From Lentibacillus lipolyticus (lineage in GTDB: Bacteria; Bacillota; Bacilli; Bacillales; Amphibacillaceae), in assembly GCA_004145795.1 (NCBI GenBank), contig SEIO01000010.1, positions 18,838-82,837 of the forward strand: a DNA stretch of 64,000 bases, written 5' to 3'. Shown here one piece after another: positions 1 to 9,318 of the stretch. The first letter of the stretch is position 1. Every line of letters starts with the position of its first letter. The notes beneath the pieces are model-generated. The model did not search any database. It was not told where the DNA came from and was given only the letters and a program-made list of their open reading frames with translations. The translations under genes and the position numbers were made by a program.

Positions 1-1814
1 TCTGGCTTGAAGTATGCACTCAAGTTTTCCAGCGTAGATACGGAATCATGCTCATCCCGGTTGAAGCCAACGCTAACTTGTTTTTCACCAGTTCCAGCGT
101 TACTGGTCATGATGATAACCGTATCTTTAAAGCTTACTGTACGGCCATGTGAATCGGTCAGCTGGCCATCTTCCATAATTTGCAGGAACATGTTCTGCAC
201 ATCTGGGTGTGCTTTTTCGATTTCATCCAGCAAAATAATGGAATAAGGATTTCGGCGCACTTTTTCTGTGAGCTGGCCGGCTTCTTCGTGTCCAACATAT
301 CCAGGTGGTGAACCGATGATTTTCGAGACGGCGTGTTTTTCCATATACTCACTCATATCAAGCCGAATCAAGCTATCGCGCGTGCCAAACAGTTCTTCCG
401 CAAGTGCTTTAGTCAATTCCGTCTTACCGACACCGGTCGGTCCGACAAATAGGAAGGAACCAATAGGGCGGTATTTCGATTTTAACCCGGCACGGCTGCG
501 GCGAACAGCTTTGGCTACTTTTTGTACTGCTTCATCCTGGCCGATGACTTTTGCGCCAAGCTGCTCAGCAAGATTTCGCATTTTTTCCTGTTCATCTGCC
601 TGCAGTTTCGTAACCGGAATGCCGGTTTTTTCCTCGACGATCAATTGAATGTCAGAAACATCCACATCAATATCTTGCTGTTCATCTTTTGCTTTTTCAA
701 GCTGTTTTTGCAACTGGATTTCCTGGTAACGCAAGTGTGCGGCGCGTTCGTAATCCTCCCGCTCTGCTGCTTGTTCTTTTTCACGGACGATTTCATTCAA
801 CCGGTTCTGGATGGAGTCGGAATCTTTTTCGGCATTGTCCAGATTAAGCCGTGATCCGACTTCATCCATTAAATCGATTGCTTTGTCCGGCAGATAACGG
901 TCTTGGATGTAACGCTTGGACAATGTCACAAATGAACGGATCGCTTCGTCTGAATAACGCACTTCATGGAACTTTTCATACCGGTCTTTAATACCATTAA
1001 GAATAGCTATAGCATCTTCCTCGGATGGTTCGTGCACCATGACCGGCTGGAAGCGGCGTTCAAGTGCAGCGTCTTTTTCGATTTCGCGATATTCCTTTAA
1101 GGTGGTTGCGCCAATCAGTTGCAGCTCTCCACGTGCCAGCGCCGGTTTCAAAATGTTGCCGGCATCCATTTGTGAGCTTTCTGCTGTACCGGCACCGACG
1201 AGCAGGTGCACCTCATCGACAAACAGGATAACATCATCACGTTCCTGCACTTCTGAAACGAGCTGTTTCATGCGTTCTTCAAACTGTCCGCGCATGCTCG
1301 TGTTGGCCACGAGTGATGCTACATCCAGTAAGTAAATTTCTTTGTTCATCAGTTTGGCTGGAACTTTTCCTTCTGTGATTTTCAGTGCCAGTCCTTCAGC
1401 TATTGCTGTTTTACCGACACCAGGCTCACCAATTAGCACCGGATTGTTTTTATTCCGGCGGTTTAGGGTTTCAATGACGCGTTTAACTTCATTGTCGCGC
1501 CCGACAACTGGATCAATCATGCCTTGTCTGGCTTCATGGGTCACATTTTTGCCCATTTGCTCCAGAAGGCTGTTATCATTGCCGGCTTGCTGTTTTGTCT
1601 TTGTACCGGTGAACCCTTGACCTTGGCCACCATTGCCCTGGAAAAATCCTGATGCAAAGTTGCCTTGTTGGCCCTGACCGTAGTCACCGCTCATCATACT
1701 ATTTTGTATCTCATGAAAACATTGCTCACATAGATGCATGTTCATTCTTTGCTGGTTAATTTGCATTGACATGTTAATTGATGCTGGACGAATACCGCAA
1801 TTTTGACATTGCAT
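1..1814 (-). CDS. clpE: ATP-dependent Clp protease ATP-binding subunit ClpE (3' end outside window)
   Basis: This is an AAA+ unfoldase that feeds misfolded proteins to ClpP in the cytoplasm. The first 604 codons are present and the gene runs off the left edge. The N-terminus carries the ClpE-type zinc finger with Cys3, Cys6, Cys29 and Cys32, followed by a Gln/Gly/Asn-rich linker. A first Walker A (GEPGVGKT) lies near nt 1410 and a second (GPTGVGKT) near nt 445, so both AAA modules are present. The zinc finger and the lack of a Clp_N repeat domain separate it from ClpC. The ATG at 1814 follows an AGGAGG ribosome site. The upstream region carries CtsR-type heptads, as expected for clpE. It is transcribed alone, leftward. 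Confidence 0.93.
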   Translation of the reverse strand, partial: MQCQNCGIRPASINMSMQINQQRMNMHLCEQCFHEIQNSMMSGDYGQGQQGNFASGFFQGNGGQGQGFTGTKTKQQAGNDNSLLEQMGKNVTHEARQGMIDPVVGRDNEVKRVIETLNRRNKNNPVLIGEPGVGKTAIAEGLALKITEGKVPAKLMNKEIYLLDVASLVANTSMRGQFEERMKQLVSEVQERDDVILFVDEVHLLVGAGTAESSQMDAGNILKPALARGELQLIGATTLKEYREIEKDAALERRFQPVMVHEPSEEDAIAILNGIKDRYEKFHEVRYSDEAIRSFVTLSKRYIQDRYLPDKAIDLMDEVGSRLNLDNAEKDSDSIQNRLNEIVREKEQAAEREDYERAAHLRYQEIQLQKQLEKAKDEQQDIDVDVSDIQLIVEEKTGIPVTKLQADEQEKMRNLAEQLGAKVIGQDEAVQKVAKAVRRSRAGLKSKYRPIGSFLFVGPTGVGKTELTKALAEELFGTRDSLIRLDMSEYMEKHAVSKIIGSPPGYVGHEEAGQLTEKVRRNPYSIILLDEIEKAHPDVQNMFLQIMEDGQLTDSHGRTVSFKDTVIIMTSNAGTGEKQVSVGFNRDEHDSVSTLENLSAYFKP

Positions 1815-1840
1815 ATCCGATTCCTCCTTTATTATGTGAA

Positions 1841-1918
1841 GGTCAATTTCTTAACTTTGACTTTGACTTTCTTTGACCTTTCAATTGTTATTATACTCTG
1901 ACCTTCTTTGACTTTCAA
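1841..1918 (-). promoter_or_regulatory. clpE promoter flanked and overlapped by CtsR-type operators
   Basis: On the minus strand a TTGAAA (1913-1918) and TATAAT (1890-1895) are separated by 17 bp. The spacer contains AAGTCAAAGAAGGTCA (about 1899-1915). Just downstream of the -10 lies GGTCAAAGAAAGTCAAAG (1861-1879). A third, imperfect heptad pair extends to 1841. This heptad pattern is the known CtsR operator, and CtsR represses clp genes until heat or protein stress. One operator covers the core promoter and one the initial transcribed region. Confidence 0.88.
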
Positions 1919-2058
1919 GTACCTGGGCTTAATTTTTTTGATGAAATTTATTTTGCTGTTTCTAAAAGACTGTTGCTTTTGCGTACCTTAGAAACACTGT
2001 TTATTGCCCGCAAGTGCTATATAGTTTATTTCAAATCTTTCTTTATTGTTATTACCAT

Positions 2059-2095
2059 AAAAAAGCTGTCCCAAACATGGGGCAGCTTTTTAAAA
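2059..2095 (-). terminator. Rho-independent terminator of the acyl-CoA synthetase gene
   Basis: The inverted repeat AAAAGCTGTCCC / GGGGCAGCTTTT has a 5-nt loop and, on the minus strand, is followed by a T run. It starts 6 bp beyond the stop codon at 2101. The A-rich flank lets it also work on the plus strand. Confidence 0.8.
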
Positions 2096-2100
2096 GTGTT

Positions 2101-3678
2101 CTATTGTTTTGCTTTTTCTTTCTGCCTCAACTCAACACGTCTAATCTTACCTGACGCCGTTTTTGGCAATTCATCGATAAACGCAATTTCTCTAGGATAT
2201 TTATATGGTGCTGTCCATTCTTTTACATGGTCCTGCAGTTCTTTAACCAAATCCGGACTGGCAGTCGCATCTGCCTGCAACACGATGAAAGCTTTCACAA
2301 TATTCCCCCGGACTTCATGTGGACTTGCCACAACAGCGCACTCCTGGACGGATGGATGTTTAACGAGAGCGTCTTCCACCTCAAATGGACCGATTGTATA
2401 ACCGGAACTAATGATAATATCATCACTCCGGCCTTCAAACCAGAAATAGCCATCATCGTCTTTCGATGCCTGATCACCTGTGACATAGTAATCACCGCGC
2501 TGGGTCATCTTTGTGCGCTCAGGATCTTTATAATATTCCCGGAACAGCGCAGGGCTGTCCAGTTTAACCGCAATATCCCCGATTTCGTTTGACGGAACCG
2601 GCTGCCCGTCTTCATCAATAATTTCCACCTCATTGCCTGGGGTCGGTTTACCCATGGATCCCGGCTTCACTTCCATATTCTCCATGACACCAAGCAGAAG
2701 CGTGTTCTCTGTCTGGCCATACCCATCTCTTACCGTTATATGGAAATAATGCCGGAATGTATCGATCACTTCCCGGTTGAGCGGTTCACCTGCTGATACT
2801 GCACTGCGGAGCGCTGGAAGCTGATAGTCTGCCAGATTATCGACTTTTGCCATTAGCCTGTATTCCGTCGGAGTGCAGCACAGCACATTGATATCGTAAT
2901 CCTGCAGCAGCCCAAGATATGTCTTCGGGTCAAATTTGCCGAGATAGACGAAACCGGTAGCCCCGCATCCAAGCACTGAAAGGAAAGGGCTCCAAATCCA
3001 TTTTTGCCAGCCTGGACCCGCCGTCGCCCAGACACGGTCACCTTCATTGATGGAGAGCCAGTTTTCCGGTGCTGTCTTGAGGTGAGCATACCCCCACCCA
3101 TGCGTATGAACGACCCCTTTCGGATTTCCAGTTGTTCCTGACGTATATGGAAGAAAGGCAACGTCGTCCCTCGTTGTGTCCGCCATAGTCAATTCGTCGT
3201 TGGCTTCTGCCTTTAATGCGTCCAAGTCGTGCCAACCTTCAACAGCACCACCGACTGAAAATAATGTCAGCTGATTATATTCTTTCACTTCTTTAAAGTC
3301 ATCAACGTATGGGTGATAACTGACAACCGCACTCACTTCCCCATGGCTGATTCGGTATTGTAAATCCTTAGTTTTCAGCATTTCCGAACTAGGAATAACG
3401 ATCATTCCGGATTTCAGCGCAGCAAGGTAGGTTTCATACGCTGCAATAAGCCTAGGTATCATAACAAGAACTTTATCACCCTTTTTGAGCCCTTTCTCCT
3501 TGAAAGCGTTGCCAATTCTATTTACATTTTTCACCAGATGGCCATATGTAATTTCTCGCGTATTCCCGGCTTCATCCCGCCAGATCAATGCTTGTCTCCC
3601 AGGACTTTCCGTTGCATAACGTTCCATTTCCATGACAATATTATAAGTTTCTGGAGCAATCAAATCTTCCCGTTTCAT
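2101..3678 (-). CDS. Medium/branched-chain acyl-CoA synthetase (AMP-forming, MACS type, YtcI/MbcS-like)
   Basis: It activates a short or branched fatty acid to its CoA ester through an acyl-adenylate, in the cytoplasm. The P-loop signature YTSGTTGNPKGVVHTH, the DGYGQTE motif and the adenylation motif FEGRSDDII are all present. The C-terminal KTASGKIRR supplies the catalytic lysine of the mobile domain. Its 525 aa is normal for the family. The opening residues MKREDLIAPETYN resemble B. subtilis YtcI. I prefer the ATG at 3678 (8 nt after GGAG) over the in-frame GTG at 3681. It is a single gene with its own terminator. Substrate is inferred from overall resemblance only; acetate or propionate is possible. 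Confidence 0.85.
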   Translation of the reverse strand: MKREDLIAPETYNIVMEMERYATESPGRQALIWRDEAGNTREITYGHLVKNVNRIGNAFKEKGLKKGDKVLVMIPRLIAAYETYLAALKSGMIVIPSSEMLKTKDLQYRISHGEVSAVVSYHPYVDDFKEVKEYNQLTLFSVGGAVEGWHDLDALKAEANDELTMADTTRDDVAFLPYTSGTTGNPKGVVHTHGWGYAHLKTAPENWLSINEGDRVWATAGPGWQKWIWSPFLSVLGCGATGFVYLGKFDPKTYLGLLQDYDINVLCCTPTEYRLMAKVDNLADYQLPALRSAVSAGEPLNREVIDTFRHYFHITVRDGYGQTENTLLLGVMENMEVKPGSMGKPTPGNEVEIIDEDGQPVPSNEIGDIAVKLDSPALFREYYKDPERTKMTQRGDYYVTGDQASKDDDGYFWFEGRSDDIIISSGYTIGPFEVEDALVKHPSVQECAVVASPHEVRGNIVKAFIVLQADATASPDLVKELQDHVKEWTAPYKYPREIAFIDELPKTASGKIRRVELRQKEKAKQ

Positions 3679-3878
3679 CACATCAACTCCAAATTTAGAT
3701 TTAACCCATTATAACAAAAATTAAAAAATTTTAAATAGAAATTGCCGTGTACGTTTTCGCTCTATTTCGACATTAAATGACAAATTTTTAAGAAAACACC
3801 TTCCTTTATATCCGATTTTATATTAAAATTATGTTACATTTATAAAATTTTAATGGCATTGGATAGGGAGATAATCGG

Positions 3879-6851
3879 ATGCGAGCAAATTCTTTTCTAG
3901 CAAAATTGTTTCGTAAAACAAAAACAGATATCGATGACCGAAGCAACAATAAGCATTTACTTCTCCGTCATGCTTCGTTAGCTAGGTATCATTCAGATCT
4001 AATCGTTGTACTTTCACCAAAAGGAAAGATTGTTTCCCAGAACCACGGAAGTATCAATGAATTTCTGGGATGCTCTCCAGCATCAGCCATTCGCTATAAA
4101 GATTTTCTAAGGAAGACAGACTATCACAAACTTCGAAAAGCGTTTGTGAACGCACTGCGGGGGCAAACAGCTCGGCACGATAGTCCCATTACGCACAAAG
4201 ATGGCAGTACCATTCATGTTACACTCACCTTCATCCCCAATTGGACAAAGGATAAGGATGTGCAAGGTGTTTACATCATCGTCCGGGATAACACGAGACA
4301 CCGGAGGATAATGGATGAATTGGAACTCTATAAAAGTCATATGGAACATGTCCAGCAAATTGCCCAAGTCGGCAGCTGGGAATATTTGATTAGGGAGGAC
4401 CACTTACGATGCTCGGACTATCTCCATGATATATATGGAATTAAACGGACAGAGGGACAGTTACCTATGGACATGCTGGTTCAGCAAGTTCATCCGGATG
4501 ATTATCAAAAGTTAAAAACAACAATCACAAAAGCCATCCAAAAAGGAATCAGCTATGTCATTGATTTTCGGATTTTCCATGGAAACACCAATGAACTACG
4601 TTATCTTAAAGCCCAAGCAGAGACAATCTGGAAAAGTGGCAAGCCCTATAAACTAATCGGCGTTGTTCAGGACAACACTACCCAGTACAAGCTGGAAAAT
4701 CAGATGGAACAAGCTAAAGCACAATCACGGATGCTGATAGACGAACTGACAGTTGGCATATGGCTGATGGAATATGCAACAGGAAAGCTGGAATACATAT
4801 CAAAGGGAGCAGAAGAACTGCTGCAATACCCGCTTCAAAATCTGTATGATGAACTTGGGATCTGGGAGAAACTGTTGCATCCTGACGATAAACAAGAAGT
4901 GATCAACCGGCAACAACGGCTGGCTAAAGGGGAGCCAATCCGCCATCAATACCGTATCCAATGTGGAGATGGAACGCTCAAATGGGTATATGATCAGACC
5001 ATCCCCCAATTCGATGACAGCGGCCAGCTCACCCACTTATTTGGTATGATGGCCGATATTACACCGGAAATGGAAATGCGGTATAAACTTGACTATCTCG
5101 CTTCCCATGATGCGTTAACTGCACTGCCGAACCAGCGCAGTCTGTACGAAAAATTGGATACCTTGTGTTCCGCCACCCAGTCAGACGACAGCCCGTTTGC
5201 ACTCTTTTATCTTGACTTGGACCGGTTTCAATTGATCAACGATTCCCTCGGATATACCATTGGTGATACTGTTCTGAAAACCATCTCCACCAGGCTGATA
5301 GCTGTACTGCCGGATGACAGTTATTTGGCACGCATCAGCAGCAATGATTTCGTTTTAATCATCGAAAACTACCAATCAAAAAATGCCGTGTTTCGACTGG
5401 CCGAACAAGTAATTGAAACAATCGAAGAGCCTGTAACCGTAGACGGGTATGAATTACACGTGACCACCAGTATTGGCATCGGGTTCTATCCAGAAGACGG
5501 AGATGACAAACTTTCACTGCTGGAAAGTGCCCATGCGGCATTACACCGTGCCAAACAACTGGGAAAAAATAATTATCAACTGTACTCCGTTTCCAAAGAC
5601 ATCACTTCTTATAAGAAATTTGCACTTGAAAAGGATATGCGGGCCGCTATCGAAAGGGAAGAATTTGAAGTTTATTTCCAGCCACAAGTGCGGACATCCA
5701 CCGGAACGATTCAGGGGGCAGAGGCACTGATACGCTGGAATCATACGGATTGGGGACTTGTATCCCCCGGCGAATTCATTCCTCTAGCCGAAGAAAACCA
5801 TCTCATCCATGAGATTGGGGACTGGGTCATAGCACACGTGTGCCAACAGCTACGAAAGTGGAAGGATGCGGGCTACACCTTACGTCCGATTGCAATCAAC
5901 GTCTCGCCTATCCGACTCATGAAAAAGGGATTGGTTGACTTTGTCGAAGCTCAGCTGACCCGGTACAGCATCCCAGCCAAATACTTGGAACTGGAAATAA
6001 CAGAAAGCTCCCTGTTAAAAAATGAGAAAGTCGTTCTGAACACACTGGAAGGGCTTCGGAATTTGGGCATCTCGATTGCCATCGATGACTTTGGCACCGG
6101 CCATTCGTCGCTAACCTATGTACAGCAGTTCACCGCCGACACCATTAAAATTGACAAAAGCTTTATCCAAAGCATTGCGGCAGAGCACAACAGTGGAACA
6201 GCCATCACCTCATCCATTCTCCACCTAGCCCGCGGGCTGGACATGAAAGTAGTTGCCGAGGGCGTCGAAGAACACGTACAACTGGAATTTTTGACCCAAC
6301 ACGAATGTGATGAAATTCAGGGATATTTATTTTCTAAGCCAGTTTCATTGGCAACGTTTGAACAAATGCTGGAAACCGGCTATCTTAAACCAAATAAAAC
6401 AAAGCTGACAAGAGCACCGGAAGAAGAACGCCGAAACTATTTCCGGCTGGAGTTCCCATCACCGCTTCTTGGCGAAATGACCATACGAGAAATAAATGAA
6501 CGGAAGGTAAACCTCGGTTCAGCGAACATTTTAATTGAAGATATTGGGCTTGGCGGCCTGAAAATACTGACAGCACTAAAACTGCCAATCAATTCATCGA
6601 TGAAGCTGCAATTTAACGTTACATTAATGGGAGAGCAATTTGAGCTATGCGGGGAATTAGCATGGAAGAATGAAGCAAAAGGTGATACCTTTTATTACGG
6701 CGTCGAATTCAGTATTACGGAAGCGGAAAAAGACCGGCTGGCAGGCATTATTAATAAAATGAGCGTACTTGTAAGGCTGAACCATGACATTCCGGAAACA
6801 AATTTTATAGAAGGAAGCCCCTATGCCTATATAAATAAACATCACTTGTGA
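3879..6851 (+). CDS. Cytosolic PAS-PAS-PAS-GGDEF(degenerate)-EAL-PilZ cyclic-di-GMP protein
   Basis: A 990-aa signalling protein, predicted c-di-GMP phosphodiesterase. Three PAS domains lie at about 30-145, 153-275 and 283-400. A GGDEF domain (404-570) has SSNDF (about 486-490) in place of GGDEF, so it is probably not a cyclase. The EAL domain (580-830) keeps EALIRW, the ITESS glutamate, IDDFGTG, KIDKSFI and AEGVE, so it looks catalytically complete. From about 845 a PilZ-like domain has RRNYFR and, further on, IEDIGLGG, which match the RxxxR and D/NxSxxG c-di-GMP contacts loosely. No membrane segment or signal peptide is seen. GGGAG precedes the ATG. It stands alone between terminators. Confidence 0.87.
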   Translation: MRANSFLAKLFRKTKTDIDDRSNNKHLLLRHASLARYHSDLIVVLSPKGKIVSQNHGSINEFLGCSPASAIRYKDFLRKTDYHKLRKAFVNALRGQTARHDSPITHKDGSTIHVTLTFIPNWTKDKDVQGVYIIVRDNTRHRRIMDELELYKSHMEHVQQIAQVGSWEYLIREDHLRCSDYLHDIYGIKRTEGQLPMDMLVQQVHPDDYQKLKTTITKAIQKGISYVIDFRIFHGNTNELRYLKAQAETIWKSGKPYKLIGVVQDNTTQYKLENQMEQAKAQSRMLIDELTVGIWLMEYATGKLEYISKGAEELLQYPLQNLYDELGIWEKLLHPDDKQEVINRQQRLAKGEPIRHQYRIQCGDGTLKWVYDQTIPQFDDSGQLTHLFGMMADITPEMEMRYKLDYLASHDALTALPNQRSLYEKLDTLCSATQSDDSPFALFYLDLDRFQLINDSLGYTIGDTVLKTISTRLIAVLPDDSYLARISSNDFVLIIENYQSKNAVFRLAEQVIETIEEPVTVDGYELHVTTSIGIGFYPEDGDDKLSLLESAHAALHRAKQLGKNNYQLYSVSKDITSYKKFALEKDMRAAIEREEFEVYFQPQVRTSTGTIQGAEALIRWNHTDWGLVSPGEFIPLAEENHLIHEIGDWVIAHVCQQLRKWKDAGYTLRPIAINVSPIRLMKKGLVDFVEAQLTRYSIPAKYLELEITESSLLKNEKVVLNTLEGLRNLGISIAIDDFGTGHSSLTYVQQFTADTIKIDKSFIQSIAAEHNSGTAITSSILHLARGLDMKVVAEGVEEHVQLEFLTQHECDEIQGYLFSKPVSLATFEQMLETGYLKPNKTKLTRAPEEERRNYFRLEFPSPLLGEMTIREINERKVNLGSANILIEDIGLGGLKILTALKLPINSSMKLQFNVTLMGEQFELCGELAWKNEAKGDTFYYGVEFSITEAEKDRLAGIINKMSVLVRLNHDIPETNFIEGSPYAYINKHHL

Positions 6852-6874
6852 AGGTACAGATCTTATCTGCCAAA

Positions 6875-6918
6875 AAAATCAGCATGTGAACGATGTTCCG
6901 AGTTCACATGCTGATTTT
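6875..6918. terminator. Bidirectional terminator between the c-di-GMP gene and pdaA
   Basis: A perfect 17-bp stem (6875-6891 with 6902-6918, core CAGCATGTGAAC) has a 10-nt loop and A/T tracts on both sides. It serves convergent genes. A related GCATGTGAA stem recurs at 60374-60411. Confidence 0.85.
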
Positions 6919-6956
6919 AATCTACATTATTTGTTTTGTACTTACTGCTGGCGGTA

Positions 6957-7757
6957 TCAATATCCGTAAATCGGGCGTGGAAGCATATCTTTCATTACCA
7001 TGTGATCCAGGCTTTTAAATTGATAGCCCTGTTTCTTCAGCGTCGTAATCATCTTATCGAGCGCTTTAGCATTATCCGATGATACAGTATGAAGGAGGAT
7101 AACCGCTCCAGGGTGGATATGATCCATTATATTTTCGTACGCATGTTTCCATCCCTTCTGGTTTCCTGTGTTCCAGTCAACAAAGGCCAATGACCAGAAT
7201 GTATGAATATAGCCCAAATCATTTGCCCATTTTAGGGTTCGCTCGTTGAACATCCCTTTTGGCGGGCGCAAATATTTTATGTCTTCCTGGCTGGATACTT
7301 CAGAGACCGCCTCCTCGAGCGATTCCAGTTCTTTGCGCATGGATTTTTTAGAGACTACCGTGAGATCCGGATGGTGGTAGGAATGGTTGCCTATTATATG
7401 TCCTTCATCTGCCATTCGTTTAACAAGATCAGGCTCACTTTTCACGTAGTGTCCGGTCAGAAAAAATGTTGCCGGCACATCATGTTTTTTCAAGACATCA
7501 AGAATGTCGTCCGTATACCCTTCCTCATACCCGTTATCAAAGGTAAGGTATAATTCCTTTTCTCCGGAATCATCTGCATAATATGCACCGTATTCCTCAA
7601 GGATCTGTTTAAATTTACCAATTTCCGGTAACTCATGTTCCTCATTCTTTTTAAAGCCCCAGCCATAACCGCTTTGTGCTTCGGCTGCAGGTAAATGGAA
7701 GGAAAAAGCAAGGAAAGAGACGAAGATTATCGCTAAGTAAGCAATTGTTTGTCGCAT
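6957..7757 (-). CDS. pdaA: Polysaccharide deacetylase PdaA-like (delta-lactam / muramic acid de-N-acetylase)
   Basis: It removes the acetyl group from peptidoglycan N-acetylmuramic acid, a step in forming the muramic delta-lactam of the spore cortex. The NodB fold motifs appear in order: LTFDNGYE (the PdaA variant of TFDDG), GNHSYHHPD, LRPPKG, WSLAFVDW and ILLHTVS. A signal peptide or membrane anchor (AYLAIIFVSFLAFSF) occupies the first 25 residues. With the ATG at 7757 (6 nt after GGGGTG) the protein is 266 aa, close to the B. subtilis enzyme. The neighbourhood (yfkD, yfkF, yfkH-J) matches the pdaA region of B. subtilis. The role in sporulation is inferred from family. Confidence 0.88.
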   Translation of the reverse strand: MRQTIAYLAIIFVSFLAFSFHLPAAEAQSGYGWGFKKNEEHELPEIGKFKQILEEYGAYYADDSGEKELYLTFDNGYEEGYTDDILDVLKKHDVPATFFLTGHYVKSEPDLVKRMADEGHIIGNHSYHHPDLTVVSKKSMRKELESLEEAVSEVSSQEDIKYLRPPKGMFNERTLKWANDLGYIHTFWSLAFVDWNTGNQKGWKHAYENIMDHIHPGAVILLHTVSSDNAKALDKMITTLKKQGYQFKSLDHMVMKDMLPRPIYGY

Positions 7758-7818
7758 AGCGCACCCCACTTCATTTTTTCCTTACTTTGTCCTGACTCAT
7801 TCCATTTTATTCTCGTTT

Positions 7819-9129
7819 CTACAAAACGAGCGCAGCAACCCACCCAAACAGGATCAGCGGGATATTAAAGTGAATAAATGTCGGCACACATGTATCCCAT
7901 ATGTGATGGTGCTTCCCGTCGGCATTCAGGCCGGATGTCGGTCCGAGCGTACTATCTGATGCAGGTGAACCGGCATCCCCAAGTGCTCCGGCAGTACCAA
8001 TTAATGCCGCCGTAGCCATCGTGGAAAACCCAGCGGCCAGACAGATCGGAACGTAGAGCGCTGCAATAATCGGTATCGTTCCAAATGACGACCCGATACC
8101 TATCGTGACCAAAAGTCCGACTAAAAGCAGTATGATAGCAATCAGTGCCTGGTTATCTCCGAGAAATCCTGAAGACACTTCCACAAGAGCATCAACGGCA
8201 CCCGTATCGGTCAACACTTTGCCAAAACCTGACGCAACAAGCATAACAAAGGCGATTTGCCCCATCATTGCTATCCCGTCTGCCATGACTTGTTCCCCTT
8301 TTCTAAACGGAACAACGACAAGCGCAAACATAAGAATCAATCCCGTCAGCGCGCCGGCAATTAAATTGCCAAATTGCAGCTGGACGGCCAGTGCTCCAAC
8401 GATAGCCACCAATGTCAGTAAGTGTTTTTTCGTAAACGTGATATTTTCTGACTCAGGTGCAATGAAATCTACCTCACTCCCACCTGCACCAGGAACTGCT
8501 TCCCGGTCCTTCCGATACGTGAAGAAAATTGCAATCAAGAGTCCAACGATCATACCAGCCCCCGGGATCAGCATGGAAAGAGCCGTTTCTCTAATCGTTA
8601 TATCCGCACCGTTGTCCGTCATTCCATTCATAATCGTCTCATGGAAAAGCAGCCCAAATCCAGCCGGAATCATAACATAGGGGGCTTTCAGACCAAATGT
8701 CAATGCCGTTGCTACACCACGACGGTCTATTTTCATCTCGTCAAAAAGTTTCAGTAATGGTGGAATTAAAATTGGCACAAACGCAATGTGTACCGGCACC
8801 AGGTTTTGTGACAAAGATGCAACACCGGCAATCGCCAAAAGCATCATCGTTTTCTTTCCGGTTAATACTCTGATTAAAAAATTTACTAAAATAGCCGTAA
8901 TCCCTGTATAACTAATCGCTACAGCAAACGCACCTAACAAAATATAGCTTAGTGCAGTACTGGCCTGGCCGCCCATGCCGCTCACCATCAGCTCGATTGA
9001 CTCAATTACATTCAACCCGGACAACAGACCTGCCGTTATAGCCGCCGCAATAATTGAAATAATAACATTAACCCGCAATAAACTGAGAACCGTCAGCACT
9101 AATACGGAGATGACAACAACCCATTCCAT
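7819..9129 (-). CDS. NhaC/YuiF-type Na+/H+ antiporter-family membrane transporter
   Basis: A 436-aa integral membrane protein with about 11-12 hydrophobic segments, of the Na+/H+ antiporter superfamily that includes B. subtilis YuiF. Recognisable stretches are SLSQNLVPVHIAFVPILIPP, GTAGALGDAGSPASDST and GIGSSFGTIPII, which resemble the discontinuous-helix motifs of the ion-transporter clan. The substrate cannot be told from sequence: Na+/H+ exchange or amino/organic acid transport are both reported in the clan. It has its own promoter and is followed by pdaA on the same strand with a 61-bp gap, so read-through is possible. Confidence 0.75.
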   Translation of the reverse strand: MEWVVVISVLVLTVLSLLRVNVIISIIAAAITAGLLSGLNVIESIELMVSGMGGQASTALSYILLGAFAVAISYTGITAILVNFLIRVLTGKKTMMLLAIAGVASLSQNLVPVHIAFVPILIPPLLKLFDEMKIDRRGVATALTFGLKAPYVMIPAGFGLLFHETIMNGMTDNGADITIRETALSMLIPGAGMIVGLLIAIFFTYRKDREAVPGAGGSEVDFIAPESENITFTKKHLLTLVAIVGALAVQLQFGNLIAGALTGLILMFALVVVPFRKGEQVMADGIAMMGQIAFVMLVASGFGKVLTDTGAVDALVEVSSGFLGDNQALIAIILLLVGLLVTIGIGSSFGTIPIIAALYVPICLAAGFSTMATAALIGTAGALGDAGSPASDSTLGPTSGLNADGKHHHIWDTCVPTFIHFNIPLILFGWVAALVL

Positions 9130-9168
9130 CTATGTTTCCCCTCTCTGTCTCCCTTTTATCACTTTATT

Positions 9169-9197
9169 ATGATAAAGTAATAAAGCATAGAAATCAA
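9169..9197 (-). promoter_or_regulatory. Candidate promoter of the YuiF-type transporter
   Basis: On the minus strand TTGATT (9192-9197), a 17-bp spacer and TATCAT (9169-9174) resemble a SigA promoter. The -10 lies inside a near-palindrome CTTTATCATAATAAAG (9162-9177), which could be an operator. Confidence 0.45.
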
Positions 9198-9278
9198 CCC
9201 CCTGCTTGAGATTTAGCACAAAGGTAAGCGGAAAAAGTTTTTGATTGCACCAATCAGTCAGGAGCATTATTACTTATG

Positions 9279-9303
9279 AAAAAACCCCGGATTCCCGGGG
9301 CTT
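9279..9303 (-). terminator. Terminator of the yfkD-like gene
   Basis: The hairpin CCCCGG-GAAT-CCGGGG is followed on the minus strand by six T residues. It lies 16-40 bp after the stop codon of the yfkD-like gene. Confidence 0.85.
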
Positions 9304-9318
9304 CTAAACGACTGTTGT

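Noticed and set aside
8105-8680. Rightward 191-codon frame
   Set aside because: Antisense of the YuiF-type transporter; Ser/Pro/Thr-rich translation typical of a membrane-gene shadow.
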